The position numbers and the translations under genes were made by a program. This document shows, in pieces, positions 25,396 through 32,804 of a stretch of 64,000 nucleotides of DNA. The notes under the pieces are model-generated. The model was not told where the DNA came from, did no database searches, and worked only from the letters and a program-made list of their open reading frames with translations. The DNA is taken from assembly GCF_900101615.1 (NCBI RefSeq), contig NZ_FMZX01000001.1:558001-622000 (forward strand), given 5' to 3'. Source of the stretch: Belnapia rosea (GTDB lineage Bacteria; Pseudomonadota; Alphaproteobacteria; Acetobacterales; Acetobacteraceae). The stretch's first letter is position 1. Each line of letters begins with the position of its first letter.

Positions 25396-27096
25396 CTAGG
25401 CAGCGCAGCGCACGAGCTTGCCGGGCAGGGCACCGGTCGCTTCGCCCCGGCGATAGGTGACCTCGCCGGCGACGATCGTGGCGTCATAGCCGCGCGCCCG
25501 CTGCATCAGCCGCCGCCCGCCGGCCGGCAGGTCGTAGAGCATGCCCGGCCGGTCGAGCGCCAATTCGTCGAGGTCGATGACATTGATATCGGCGCGCATC
25601 CCGGGCTTCAGCACGCCGCGATCGGAGAGGCATGCCGCATGGGCCGTGTCGCTTGTCTGCCGCCGGATCAGCTCCTCGATCGGCACGCCGCGCTGCTTGC
25701 CCCAGTAGCTCAGCAGGAAGGTGGGGAAGCTGCCGTCGGAGATGAAGCCGACATGGGCGCCGCCATCGGAGAGGCCGACGATGGTGTTCGGGTGCCGCAG
25801 CAGCTCAGCCGAGGCCCCCAGCGTGTAATCGGCGTAGTTGGTCAGCGGGCAGAAGAGGAAATTCCGGCCTTCATTGGCCAGCAGCATGTCATAGGCGACC
25901 TCCTCCGGGCTGCTTCCCTGCCGCGCGGCCTCGGCGGCCACGCTGGTCTCGCGTGGCGGGGCGTAGTCCGGCGGGTCGCCGAAGGGGAACATCCGCTCGA
26001 AGGAGAGGCGGGTGATCAGCGGGAAATTACTGCCCGCAATACGGTCCTCGCCGAGGATGCGGGCGCGTGTCGCCGGGTCCCGCATGGCCGCCACGCGTTC
26101 CGGCACCGGCAGATGGGCGACCGCCTTGTAGCTTGGCGCGCCGCTGAAGGGGTTCTGGCTGCCCAGCAGCCCCATCAGGATGCCGATCGGCCGGGGTGGG
26201 AAGACCGGCCGCATGCTTACCCCTTCGGCCGCCGCCTTGTTCGACAGCGCCAGCAGCTCCTTCCACACCTCGGTCCGGTCGTGCCGCTGGGTGAGCGAGA
26301 AGACCATCGGCCGCCCGCAGGCCTCAACAACGCGTCGGAGCATGGCGAATTCGGTCGCCGCATCCGGCAGGTTGAAGTCGGAGACAACCTCGAGAAATCC
26401 GGCCCCGACCTCCTTCAGCGCCATGGCGATGCCGGTCAGCTCATCCTCCTGGGCGCGGAGGGTCGGGGTCGGGTCACCGGCCAGGGTCTTGTGGCTGATG
26501 GTGCGGCTGGTGGAGAAGCCGAAGGCGCCGGCCCGCACCGCCTCCGCCACGATCTGCCGCATGGCGGCGATGTCGGCCTGGTTCGCCGGCTCCAGCGCCA
26601 GCGCCCGCTCGCCCATGACATAGACGCGGACGGCGGCATGCGGGACCAGGGCGCAGATATCGATGTCGCGCGGCTTGCCCTCCAGCACGGCGAGATATTG
26701 GGAGAAGCTCTCCCAGGTGAAGTTCAGCCCTTGGGAAAGGACGGGGGCGGGGATGTCCTCCACCCCCTCCATCAGCTCGATCAGCTTCATCTCCTGGCCG
26801 GGATGGACCGGGGCGAAGCCGACGCCGCAATTGCCCATCACGGCCGTGGTCACGCCGTGGATGGCGGAGGGTGCCAGATGGCTGTCCCACACCGCCTGGC
26901 CATCGTAATGGGTATGGATATCGACGAAGCCCGGCGTCACCAGCCGACCGGTGGCATCGATCTCCTTGCGGCCCGGCGGCAGGTCCGGGCCGATGGCGGT
27001 GATCCGGCCGCCGCTCACGGCCAGATCCGCGGCAAAGCCCGGCTTGCCCGTGCCATCGACGATGGTGCCACCTCGGATGACCAAATCCTCTGCCAT
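25396..27096 (-). CDS. N-acyl-D-amino-acid deacylase (D-aminoacylase), amidohydrolase family
   Basis: 566 residues. Metal-site motif GFVDIHTHYDGQ (His61, His63), GNCGVGFAP at 88-96 with the family Cys, and the late metal-binding Asp region GLSDGGAHVGF. Releases D-amino acids from N-acyl derivatives in the cytoplasm; close relatives also act on other cyclic or acylated amides. First gene of a three-gene leftward operon. Its ribosome site lies inside a perfect 10-bp hairpin just upstream, suggesting translational control. Confidence 0.88.
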   Translation of the reverse strand: MAEDLVIRGGTIVDGTGKPGFAADLAVSGGRITAIGPDLPPGRKEIDATGRLVTPGFVDIHTHYDGQAVWDSHLAPSAIHGVTTAVMGNCGVGFAPVHPGQEMKLIELMEGVEDIPAPVLSQGLNFTWESFSQYLAVLEGKPRDIDICALVPHAAVRVYVMGERALALEPANQADIAAMRQIVAEAVRAGAFGFSTSRTISHKTLAGDPTPTLRAQEDELTGIAMALKEVGAGFLEVVSDFNLPDAATEFAMLRRVVEACGRPMVFSLTQRHDRTEVWKELLALSNKAAAEGVSMRPVFPPRPIGILMGLLGSQNPFSGAPSYKAVAHLPVPERVAAMRDPATRARILGEDRIAGSNFPLITRLSFERMFPFGDPPDYAPPRETSVAAEAARQGSSPEEVAYDMLLANEGRNFLFCPLTNYADYTLGASAELLRHPNTIVGLSDGGAHVGFISDGSFPTFLLSYWGKQRGVPIEELIRRQTSDTAHAACLSDRGVLKPGMRADINVIDLDELALDRPGMLYDLPAGGRRLMQRARGYDATIVAGEVTYRRGEATGALPGKLVRCAA

Positions 27097-27101
27097 GGCG
27101 C

Positions 27102-27132
27102 GCTTCCTTCCCGGTTTCTCTTGGAAGGAAGC
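27102..27132 (-). promoter_or_regulatory. Hairpin enclosing the ribosome site of the D-aminoacylase gene
   Basis: On the minus strand GCTTCCTTCC and GGAAGGAAGC form a perfect 10-bp stem around an 11-base loop starting AAGAGAAA. The 3' arm is the Shine-Dalgarno sequence, 9 bases from the ATG at 27096. When folded, the ribosome site would be hidden. It lies between the end of the DUF3141 gene and the deacylase, so it could also act as a 3' end stabiliser or attenuator. Confidence 0.55.
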
Positions 27133-27160
27133 CTAGGCCCGGCCGGAGAGGCTGGAAACC

Positions 27161-29467
27161 CTAATCGGGGATGGCTGCGGCCTCGAAACCGATCGGCACC
27201 CCGGCCTCAACCCTGGCGCCGGCCGGAATGGCGAGTTCCGTGCGCAGCTGGGCCAGCATGGCCTGGGCCGCCTCGCCGAGCTCAGCCTCCGGTCCGGCCA
27301 CGGCCTCGACCGAGGCGAGCGCGCGGGCGCGCTCCTCCGGCGTCGGCAGCAGCAAGGGCAGGCTGGATATGGCCTCGGCCGGCGCCATGCTGGCGATCAC
27401 GGTCTGCTGGCGGATCATCGCCTGGCGCTCCGTCGCCGTCATCTCGGCGAAAGGAGATTCCGTCGTCAGCAGGGCATTGGAGCGCACGAGGCGGGAGCGG
27501 CGGACACCGCCCCGCGCACGCGCCAGCAGCACCATCATGCGGATGACCGCCGCCGCATAGCCGCCCTCGGCCATGCGGGCCAGCGCCTCGCGGACCTCCG
27601 GTGCCGCCGCCTCGGTGGCGGGCGGCGGGGCTTCCGGCATCTCCGCCTCGGCCACGCCCATGGTGCCAAGCGCACCGTAGACGGCGTGGAAGGCATATTC
27701 CGTCCAGCCGTCGCGGACATCGCGGTACAGGTCGAAGCTGCGCTCCACACTTTCGGCCCAGAGGTTCTCCCAAAGGCGGAAGGGGTTGGTCACGGGCGCC
27801 GGGGCGCGTTTCGCCCGTGCCTGCTCGGCCAGCGCCGGCACCGCGGCCATCAGCGGGTTGCGGTCGCTGAACACGGTGCGGCGCAGCCGCATCGGGTGGA
27901 GCTGGCGGCGCATCTCCGCCGTGCGCTCGGTGGCGAATTGCCGTACCACCGGCGAGACGAAGAGATCATAGATCGACTGGTTCAGGGCCGAGATGCGGGC
28001 GACGGCGGGGAAGGCCTCGTTCTTCGCCTCGCCGCTGCGGGCGCGGATATCGGCCATGGTCCGCTCCTTGAGCTCGACCTGCCAGCCCCCGTTGCCACCC
28101 TCGGTGGTGATCAGCATCTCGTAGAGGCCGGGTGCCACGCTGTCGATCAACTGCAGCGTCTCGGCGATCTCGGTATGCTCCTTCAGCGCGATGGCGCCGG
28201 AGACGAAGATGCCGAGATGGCCGATATCCTCGTGCATCAGGTAGACGATGGTCTGGCCGAGCGTCTTGATCTCCTGCTCGTCCCGGTAGACATCGGCGAT
28301 CCAGCGCAGCGCCTGGCCGGGCGGGGTGATGTTGTCGCCGGCCGAGGCGAAGACCACCACCGGGCTGCGGACCGCGCGCATGTTGAAGGTCGCCCCGCCG
28401 CCCGCGCTGATGGCGCCGCGGGCGAATTTGTCGCCAATGAACAGGTTCTCGACGATCCAGCGGATCTCGTCGCGGTTCATCAGGAAGTAGCCGCCCCACC
28501 AGCGCTCGAACTCCAGGAAGCGCGGCGTCTCCCGGTCCACATTGGCGTAGAGGTTGTAGTACTTCTTGAACCAGGTATTGGCCGGCGACAGGCTCTCGAA
28601 ATTCAGCACGAGGTTGGCGCCGTCGAATTTCCCGTTGCCGAGATCGGCGAGCAGCGTCGCGGGCCAGGAGCCGCCGGCGAGGCCGCCGAGATAGCGCATC
28701 GGGTTCCGCCCGCGCTCGCCCGCCCAGTAGGAGAGCGGCGCGCCGTTCAGCACGATGGCGCCGGTGAGGTCGGGCTGCGACGCGCCGAGCATCATCACCG
28801 CCCAGCCGCCCTGGCAATTGCCGATGACGACGGGCTTCGGCGCCTCGGGGTGCAGCTTCGCCACCTCGCGCAGGAAGATGCCCTCGGCATGGGTGATGTC
28901 GAGGATGGTTTGGCCCGGCTCCGGGTCGCGGAAGAAGATGACGAAATAGACGGGATGGCCGCGCCGCAGGGCGACGCCCACCTGGCTGTCCGACTTGAAG
29001 CCGCCAATGCCGGCGCCATGGCCGGCGCGCGGGTCGATGATGACGAAGGGCCGCAGCTTCGGATCGAGCGGCGCTGCGCCCTCCGGCTGGCGGATGCGGA
29101 CGAGCGCATAGTTGCAGGGGCGCGGCAGGGTGCGCCCATCCACCACCATGTCCCAGGGAAAAAACAGCACGGGCGGGCAGCCTTCCGCCTCATGTTCGTA
29201 GAAGGTGTTGCCGGCCTGGCGCAGCGCATCGAGATAGAGGATGCCGCGTTGCGCCGCATCGACGGCATACTCGGCCGCATCCTGCAGCAGCGTGGCCGGG
29301 TTGGCCGGCAGCGGGGGCAGGCTCGGCGGCAGGGCGGCCGGCGCAAGGGTAGCCGCCTGGCGGCTCGCCACATCGGCGAGGGTGCGGGCCTGATCGATGA
29401 CGCGGGACATGGTTTCGGCGCCGCGCGCCAGGAGCTCGCGGCCCGGAGGGGGAGTTACCACGGTCAT
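27161..29467 (-). CDS. DUF3141 protein, PhaC-like alpha/beta-hydrolase fold
   Basis: 768 residues from the ATG at 29467, preceded by AAGGA; an in-frame ATG 11 codons upstream is less likely because the ribosome site lies inside that extension. The central part resembles polyhydroxyalkanoate synthases: PFVIIDPRAGHGAGIGGFKS, nucleophile motif GNCQGGW (Cys218), and HEDIGHLG near the expected catalytic His. The C-terminal 300 residues are helical and unassigned. DUF3141 proteins often occur near phosphotransacetylase/PHB genes; none are here. It is divergent from the ParD-like gene. Enzyme activity is inferred, not known. Confidence 0.82.
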   Translation of the reverse strand: MTVVTPPPGRELLARGAETMSRVIDQARTLADVASRQAATLAPAALPPSLPPLPANPATLLQDAAEYAVDAAQRGILYLDALRQAGNTFYEHEAEGCPPVLFFPWDMVVDGRTLPRPCNYALVRIRQPEGAAPLDPKLRPFVIIDPRAGHGAGIGGFKSDSQVGVALRRGHPVYFVIFFRDPEPGQTILDITHAEGIFLREVAKLHPEAPKPVVIGNCQGGWAVMMLGASQPDLTGAIVLNGAPLSYWAGERGRNPMRYLGGLAGGSWPATLLADLGNGKFDGANLVLNFESLSPANTWFKKYYNLYANVDRETPRFLEFERWWGGYFLMNRDEIRWIVENLFIGDKFARGAISAGGGATFNMRAVRSPVVVFASAGDNITPPGQALRWIADVYRDEQEIKTLGQTIVYLMHEDIGHLGIFVSGAIALKEHTEIAETLQLIDSVAPGLYEMLITTEGGNGGWQVELKERTMADIRARSGEAKNEAFPAVARISALNQSIYDLFVSPVVRQFATERTAEMRRQLHPMRLRRTVFSDRNPLMAAVPALAEQARAKRAPAPVTNPFRLWENLWAESVERSFDLYRDVRDGWTEYAFHAVYGALGTMGVAEAEMPEAPPPATEAAAPEVREALARMAEGGYAAAVIRMMVLLARARGGVRRSRLVRSNALLTTESPFAEMTATERQAMIRQQTVIASMAPAEAISSLPLLLPTPEERARALASVEAVAGPEAELGEAAQAMLAQLRTELAIPAGARVEAGVPIGFEAAAIPD

Positions 29468-29602
29468 TGGCGTGTCCTTAGTTTGTTCGGGATGCTGCAA
29501 CGCAGCATCGGCAAAGTCCAGACGAATGCTCGTCAGCCGCCGAAATGCAATGACACCGTGAAATCTTTGGGCCTAGCCTCGGCATCGGGGAGAACCGATG
29601 CC

Positions 29603-29899
29603 GTGCCGCAAGCCGTGAAACGCAACGTCGCCCTGCCGCCCGATCAGGCGCGCTACATCGATACGCTGGTCGCCTCCGGGGCCTATCGGTCGAAGGGGGC
29701 CGTGATCCGTGCGGCCCTCCGGGCGCTGCAGGCCCGGGACGAGGCCATGGAACGCTGGGTGCGCGTGCAGGTCGTGCCGGTACTCGACGCCCTGCAGCCG
29801 GACCGTGGCCGGGCCACGCCGGACGACCATCTGCGCACGGCGGTCCGCCGTCAGCAGGCGGTCTGGCTGGAGGCAGCGCCGGAGGGGAAGGAAGGCTGA
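29603..29899 (+). CDS. ParD-like ribbon-helix-helix antitoxin, orphan
   Basis: About 98 residues from a GTG at 29603 with GGGGAG upstream; a GTG at 29615 or 29558 is also possible. KRNVALPPDQARYIDTLVAS followed by YRSKGAVIRAALRALQARDE is the ParD/CopG-type ribbon-helix-helix DNA-binding segment. The C-terminal 45 residues, usually toxin-binding, are present. No ParE-like toxin follows: the next gene is a convergent TonB-like gene 9 bp away. Either a solitary regulator or the remnant of a toxin-antitoxin pair. Confidence 0.65.
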   Translation: MPQAVKRNVALPPDQARYIDTLVASGAYRSKGAVIRAALRALQARDEAMERWVRVQVVPVLDALQPDRGRATPDDHLRTAVRRQQAVWLEAAPEGKEG

Positions 29900-29907
29900 G
29901 CCGCCCC

Positions 29908-30930
29908 TCACCGGACCAGGATGTAGTTCATCGTGAAGTCGATCGTCACGCCATTCGGGTCCGCCCCGGGGGGGAAGGCGGGGATGGTCGCGCCGCGGAA
30001 CATCGAGACCAGCCCGGCATCCAGCCAAACCGAGCCGGAGGGCCCGATGAGCCGGACCGAGCGGACCTTGCCGTTCGGATCGGCGATGATCTGCACCCGG
30101 CTGCGGCCCTGGTGGCCGGCGACGACCGCGTTCTCCGGGTAGCGCTTGTTCTCGTCCACCCAGCGGCGGAAGGCGTTGCGCCAGTCGGGACCGACCTCGG
30201 CGCCACGCACATCCGCCTCTGGCTCCACCGAATTCCGCCCCCGTGAGGCGAGCGGGCCAGGCGAGAGGTCGAGCCGCGAGCGCGGCCCGCCCTGGCTCGC
30301 GGGGGGGCTGGGCGGCGCCAGGTTCCGCGCCTCCGGCATCCAGACCCCGGGGAGACGTGGCTGTGGCGCCGCCGGCGGGCGTGTGGCGGCCTGCGGCGGG
30401 GCTGGCTGGGGCGTGCTCGGCCGCTCGCGCGGCGGGGCGGGTGGTGGCGGGGGCGGTGTCGGCAGGGCTTCGGCCATGGCCGGTGGCGGGGGCGGCGGTG
30501 CCGGGGCCGGCTCGACGAGTTGGGTGCGGGGCACCGCTGGCGGCGGCGGGGCCGGCGGCAGCGGCAAGGGTGGCGCAGGCGGTGCCGTGGCCTCGGGCGT
30601 CGGCGGTGGCGTGGCGGCCTGCGGCACCGAAGGCGGGGCCGAGGGGGCGGGCGGCGGCGCCTCCTGCTCCGGCCGGGCCTCGCCGTCCTCCTCGCCCGGG
30701 CGGCCGGGGGCGCCGGATTGGTACTGGACCTCGAAGGAGGGGGGCGGCAGCGGCTCGGATGGGCGTTCCCGCGACAGCATCGCCAGGATGACGAGGCCAA
30801 GGAAGCCGAGATGCAGCAGCAGCGAGCCGATCAGCCCCGGGCGCAGGCGGCGCCAGGGCCGCTGCCGCCGCGGGATGCGGCGTCGGCCCGGCCTCAGCGC
30901 GGGCTCGGCTCGGAGGGTCGGTGCGCCCAC
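29908..30930 (-). CDS. TonB-family energy-transducer-like protein
   Basis: 340 residues: a basic N-terminus, one membrane anchor (LIGSLLLHLGFLGLVILAML, about 33-52), a long Pro/Ala-rich periplasmic spacer, and a C-terminal TonB/TolA-like domain (YPENAVVAGHQGRSRVQIIADPNG region). Architecture is that of proteins coupling inner-membrane proton motive force to outer-membrane receptors. It starts with GTG 9 bp after the DUF6489 gene without a clear ribosome site, so it is probably co-translated. No ExbB/ExbD or receptor is in the window. Confidence 0.8.
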   Translation of the reverse strand: MGAPTLRAEPALRPGRRRIPRRQRPWRRLRPGLIGSLLLHLGFLGLVILAMLSRERPSEPLPPPSFEVQYQSGAPGRPGEEDGEARPEQEAPPPAPSAPPSVPQAATPPPTPEATAPPAPPLPLPPAPPPPAVPRTQLVEPAPAPPPPPPAMAEALPTPPPPPPAPPRERPSTPQPAPPQAATRPPAAPQPRLPGVWMPEARNLAPPSPPASQGGPRSRLDLSPGPLASRGRNSVEPEADVRGAEVGPDWRNAFRRWVDENKRYPENAVVAGHQGRSRVQIIADPNGKVRSVRLIGPSGSVWLDAGLVSMFRGATIPAFPPGADPNGVTIDFTMNYILVR

Positions 30931-30939
30931 GCGGGAGGA

Positions 30940-31209
30940 TCAGCCCTGATTCGACCCTTTGGAGCCACCGCCCATCGGGGTGAAAAGACGGAAGAGCCCG
31001 GCCATCGCATCGCGCATCTGCTCCGGCGTTTGCGGCGCGAGCGGCATCCAGGTCTTCAGCAGCGCCTCAGGCGAGAGGGCATCGACGGCGTCCACCATCT
31101 GCTGCTGCATCTTGGCCAGCACCGCGTCCTGCATCGGCCGCAGATCGGGCAGGCCGAGGAAATGCCGGGCTTCCTCGGGCGTGCAGTCGACCTCGACATT
31201 GATCTTCAT
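30940..31209 (-). CDS. DUF6489 family small protein
   Basis: 89 residues beginning MKINVEVDCTPEEARHFLGL, which is the typical start of this alphaproteobacterial family. The middle (MQDAVLAKMQQQMVDAVDAL) is amphipathic helix, and the C-terminus is Gly/Ser-rich. It lacks a signal or membrane segment. Function is unknown; relatives are often near phasin or polyhydroxyalkanoate genes. Upstream of and co-directional with the TonB-like gene. Confidence 0.72.
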   Translation of the reverse strand: MKINVEVDCTPEEARHFLGLPDLRPMQDAVLAKMQQQMVDAVDALSPEALLKTWMPLAPQTPEQMRDAMAGLFRLFTPMGGGSKGSNQG

Positions 31210-31312
31210 GGGTGCAAGGAACTCCGGGCGGCATCGCCCATATGGACCGGCCGGGCCGTCCGCGCCAGCGCGGTTACGCTTTGTTGGGCCTCGGCCGCCC
31301 GGCTGTTGCGAT

Positions 31313-31327
31313 GCGGCATAATGCCGC
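31313..31327. promoter_or_regulatory. Perfect palindrome in front of the LLM oxidoreductase gene
   Basis: GCGGCAT-A-ATGCCGC is a perfect 15-base palindrome centred 41 bases upstream of the ATG at 31361, in the 151-base gap between divergent genes. CATAAT within it resembles a -10 box, so a repressor bound here could block transcription. No regulator gene is adjacent. Confidence 0.4.
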
Positions 31328-31360
31328 TAGGCTGGCGCGGACAGCCGGACGGAGCGCTCG

Positions 31361-32425
31361 ATGCTGAAATTCAGCAATTTCCTCTTCACCGAGAGCCGCG
31401 AGCCGGCGAGCGATGCCCGCGTCATCCGCGAGTGCCTGGAGGAGGCGAAGCTCTGCGACGAGCTCGGCGTCGAGGTGATCTGGCTGGCCGAACACCATTT
31501 CGACGGCAATTGCGCCTATGTGGACCCGACCACCTTCGCCGCGGCGGTGCTCGCCGCGACGAAGCGGGTGAAGGTCGGCTTCGCGGTGGCGCAGGTCTCG
31601 CTGCACCACCCGATGCGGCTCGCCGAGCAGATCGCGCTGCTCGACAATCTCGGCGAGGGGCGGCTGATCGTCGGCCTCGGCCGTGGCACGGCCTACAACG
31701 TCTACGAGTACCAAGGCTATGGCATCGACTGGCAGGAGGCGCATGCGCGCTATGCCGAGGCGGAGGCCATCATGCTGAAGGCATGGACCAGCCCGGAGGG
31801 CGTGACCCACAAAGGCCAGTTCTGGGATATCCATGCCCCGCGCCTGCGCCCGGACTGCTTCACCAAGCCGCACCCGGCGGTGATCCGCGCCGCCTCCTCC
31901 GAGGAGGGTGCGCTGCACCTGGCGCAGCGCGGCCTGCCCTTCATGATGAACGTCCAGTCCATCGAGGTGACGCGCCAGCGCCTCGCCGCCTATCGCACCG
32001 CGCTCGCCGAGGCCGGGCATGACGAGGCGCAGGTCGCCCGCTGCATGGCGGAAAGCTGGGTCTGGCGGAATGTCGTCGTCGCCGAGACGGATGCCGAGGC
32101 CGAGCGCATCGGCGTCCCGGCCTTCGAGGCGATGCAGGAGCAGCGGCGGGTGATGCGCGAGCGCGTCTATGCCGAGCAGGGCATCCGCATGGTGAAGGAG
32201 ACGGTGCCGCCGGCACGGGTGCAGGTGGAGACGGCGCTGATCCATGGCTCGCCGGCGACGGTCGCGGCGAAGATGGCGGAGATCGACCGCACCGGCGTCG
32301 GCGGGGTGATCTGCTCATTCCGGCTCGGCCCCATGCCGGCCGAGGTGGCGAACGAATCGATCCGGCTGTTCATGACGCGGGTTGCGCCCGAGTTCCAGCC
32401 GCGCAGGGCGGCAGCGGCGGAGTAG
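31361..32425 (+). CDS. LLM-class flavin-dependent oxidoreductase (bacterial luciferase-like)
   Basis: 354 residues. Luciferase-like monooxygenase features: CDELGVEVIWLAEHHF near the N-terminus, ATKRVKVGFAVAQVSLHHPMRLAEQIALLD, GLGRGTAYNVYEY and the C-terminal VGGVICSFRLG. These TIM-barrel enzymes use reduced FMN from a separate reductase to oxygenate alkanes, sulfonates, amines or aromatics. The substrate is unknown. The gene is monocistronic, preceded by a palindrome and followed by a GC-rich hairpin. Confidence 0.86.
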   Translation: MLKFSNFLFTESREPASDARVIRECLEEAKLCDELGVEVIWLAEHHFDGNCAYVDPTTFAAAVLAATKRVKVGFAVAQVSLHHPMRLAEQIALLDNLGEGRLIVGLGRGTAYNVYEYQGYGIDWQEAHARYAEAEAIMLKAWTSPEGVTHKGQFWDIHAPRLRPDCFTKPHPAVIRAASSEEGALHLAQRGLPFMMNVQSIEVTRQRLAAYRTALAEAGHDEAQVARCMAESWVWRNVVVAETDAEAERIGVPAFEAMQEQRRVMRERVYAEQGIRMVKETVPPARVQVETALIHGSPATVAAKMAEIDRTGVGGVICSFRLGPMPAEVANESIRLFMTRVAPEFQPRRAAAAE

Positions 32426-32447
32426 CGCCGGGGGACCGCCCCGGCGC
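32425..32447. terminator. GC-rich hairpin between convergent genes
   Basis: GCGCCGGGG (32425-32433) and CCCCGGCGC (32439-32447) form a perfect 9-bp stem with a 5-base loop. It begins on the last base of the LLM gene and ends 6 bp before the KGG gene stop. No T-tract follows on either strand; it probably acts as a bidirectional 3' end. Confidence 0.55.
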
Positions 32448-32452
32448 CTCGC

Positions 32453-32677
32453 TCAGCCCTGGCTGGTGGAGCCCGACGAACGCCCGCCATGGCTGTTCTG
32501 ACCGCCCTTGCGGCCCGCTTCGGCCGCTTTCTCGCGGTTGTTGGCGAAGTTACCGGGGTTGTTTTCCTTCCCCTGGGCCATGCCGCCCATATGGCCCGCC
32601 TCGCGGGCCTTCTCGCGGTCATTGGCAAAATTGCCCGGGTTGCCCTTGCCGCCGCCACTGCCCTGTTGGTTCGCCAT
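32453..32677 (-). CDS. Small KGG-repeat (stress-induced) protein
   Basis: 74 residues from the ATG at 32677, preceded by AGGGAAA. Two copies of the motif NPGNFAN(D/N)REKA, followed by EAG(x)(M/K)GG, the general-stress KGG repeat seen in E. coli YciG and related proteins. Very hydrophilic, Gly/Asn/Gln-rich and probably disordered. A five-repeat paralogue lies at 49471-49911. An EcfG-like promoter sits upstream. Confidence 0.82.
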   Translation of the reverse strand: MANQQGSGGGKGNPGNFANDREKAREAGHMGGMAQGKENNPGNFANNREKAAEAGRKGGQNSHGGRSSGSTSQG

Positions 32678-32735
32678 CGGTCGTTTCCCTCTTCCTTGTC
32701 GTGGGGGCAGGAATAGACTCCCTGCCCATCGCGAT

Positions 32736-32760
32736 AACGCGGGATCGCGCGGGCGTTTCC
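32736..32760 (-). promoter_or_regulatory. Candidate EcfG-type general-stress promoter
   Basis: On the minus strand GGAAAC is followed after 15 bases by CGTTAT. The alphaproteobacterial EcfG consensus is GGAAC, 16 bases, CGTT; here the fifth base is A. It lies about 60 bases upstream of the KGG gene start, a class of gene known to be stress-induced. The match is imperfect. Confidence 0.35.
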
Positions 32761-32804
32761 CGTAGGCGTTGAGCAACTCTTGAAGCCCTGTCAGCGAGGT
32801 TCCC

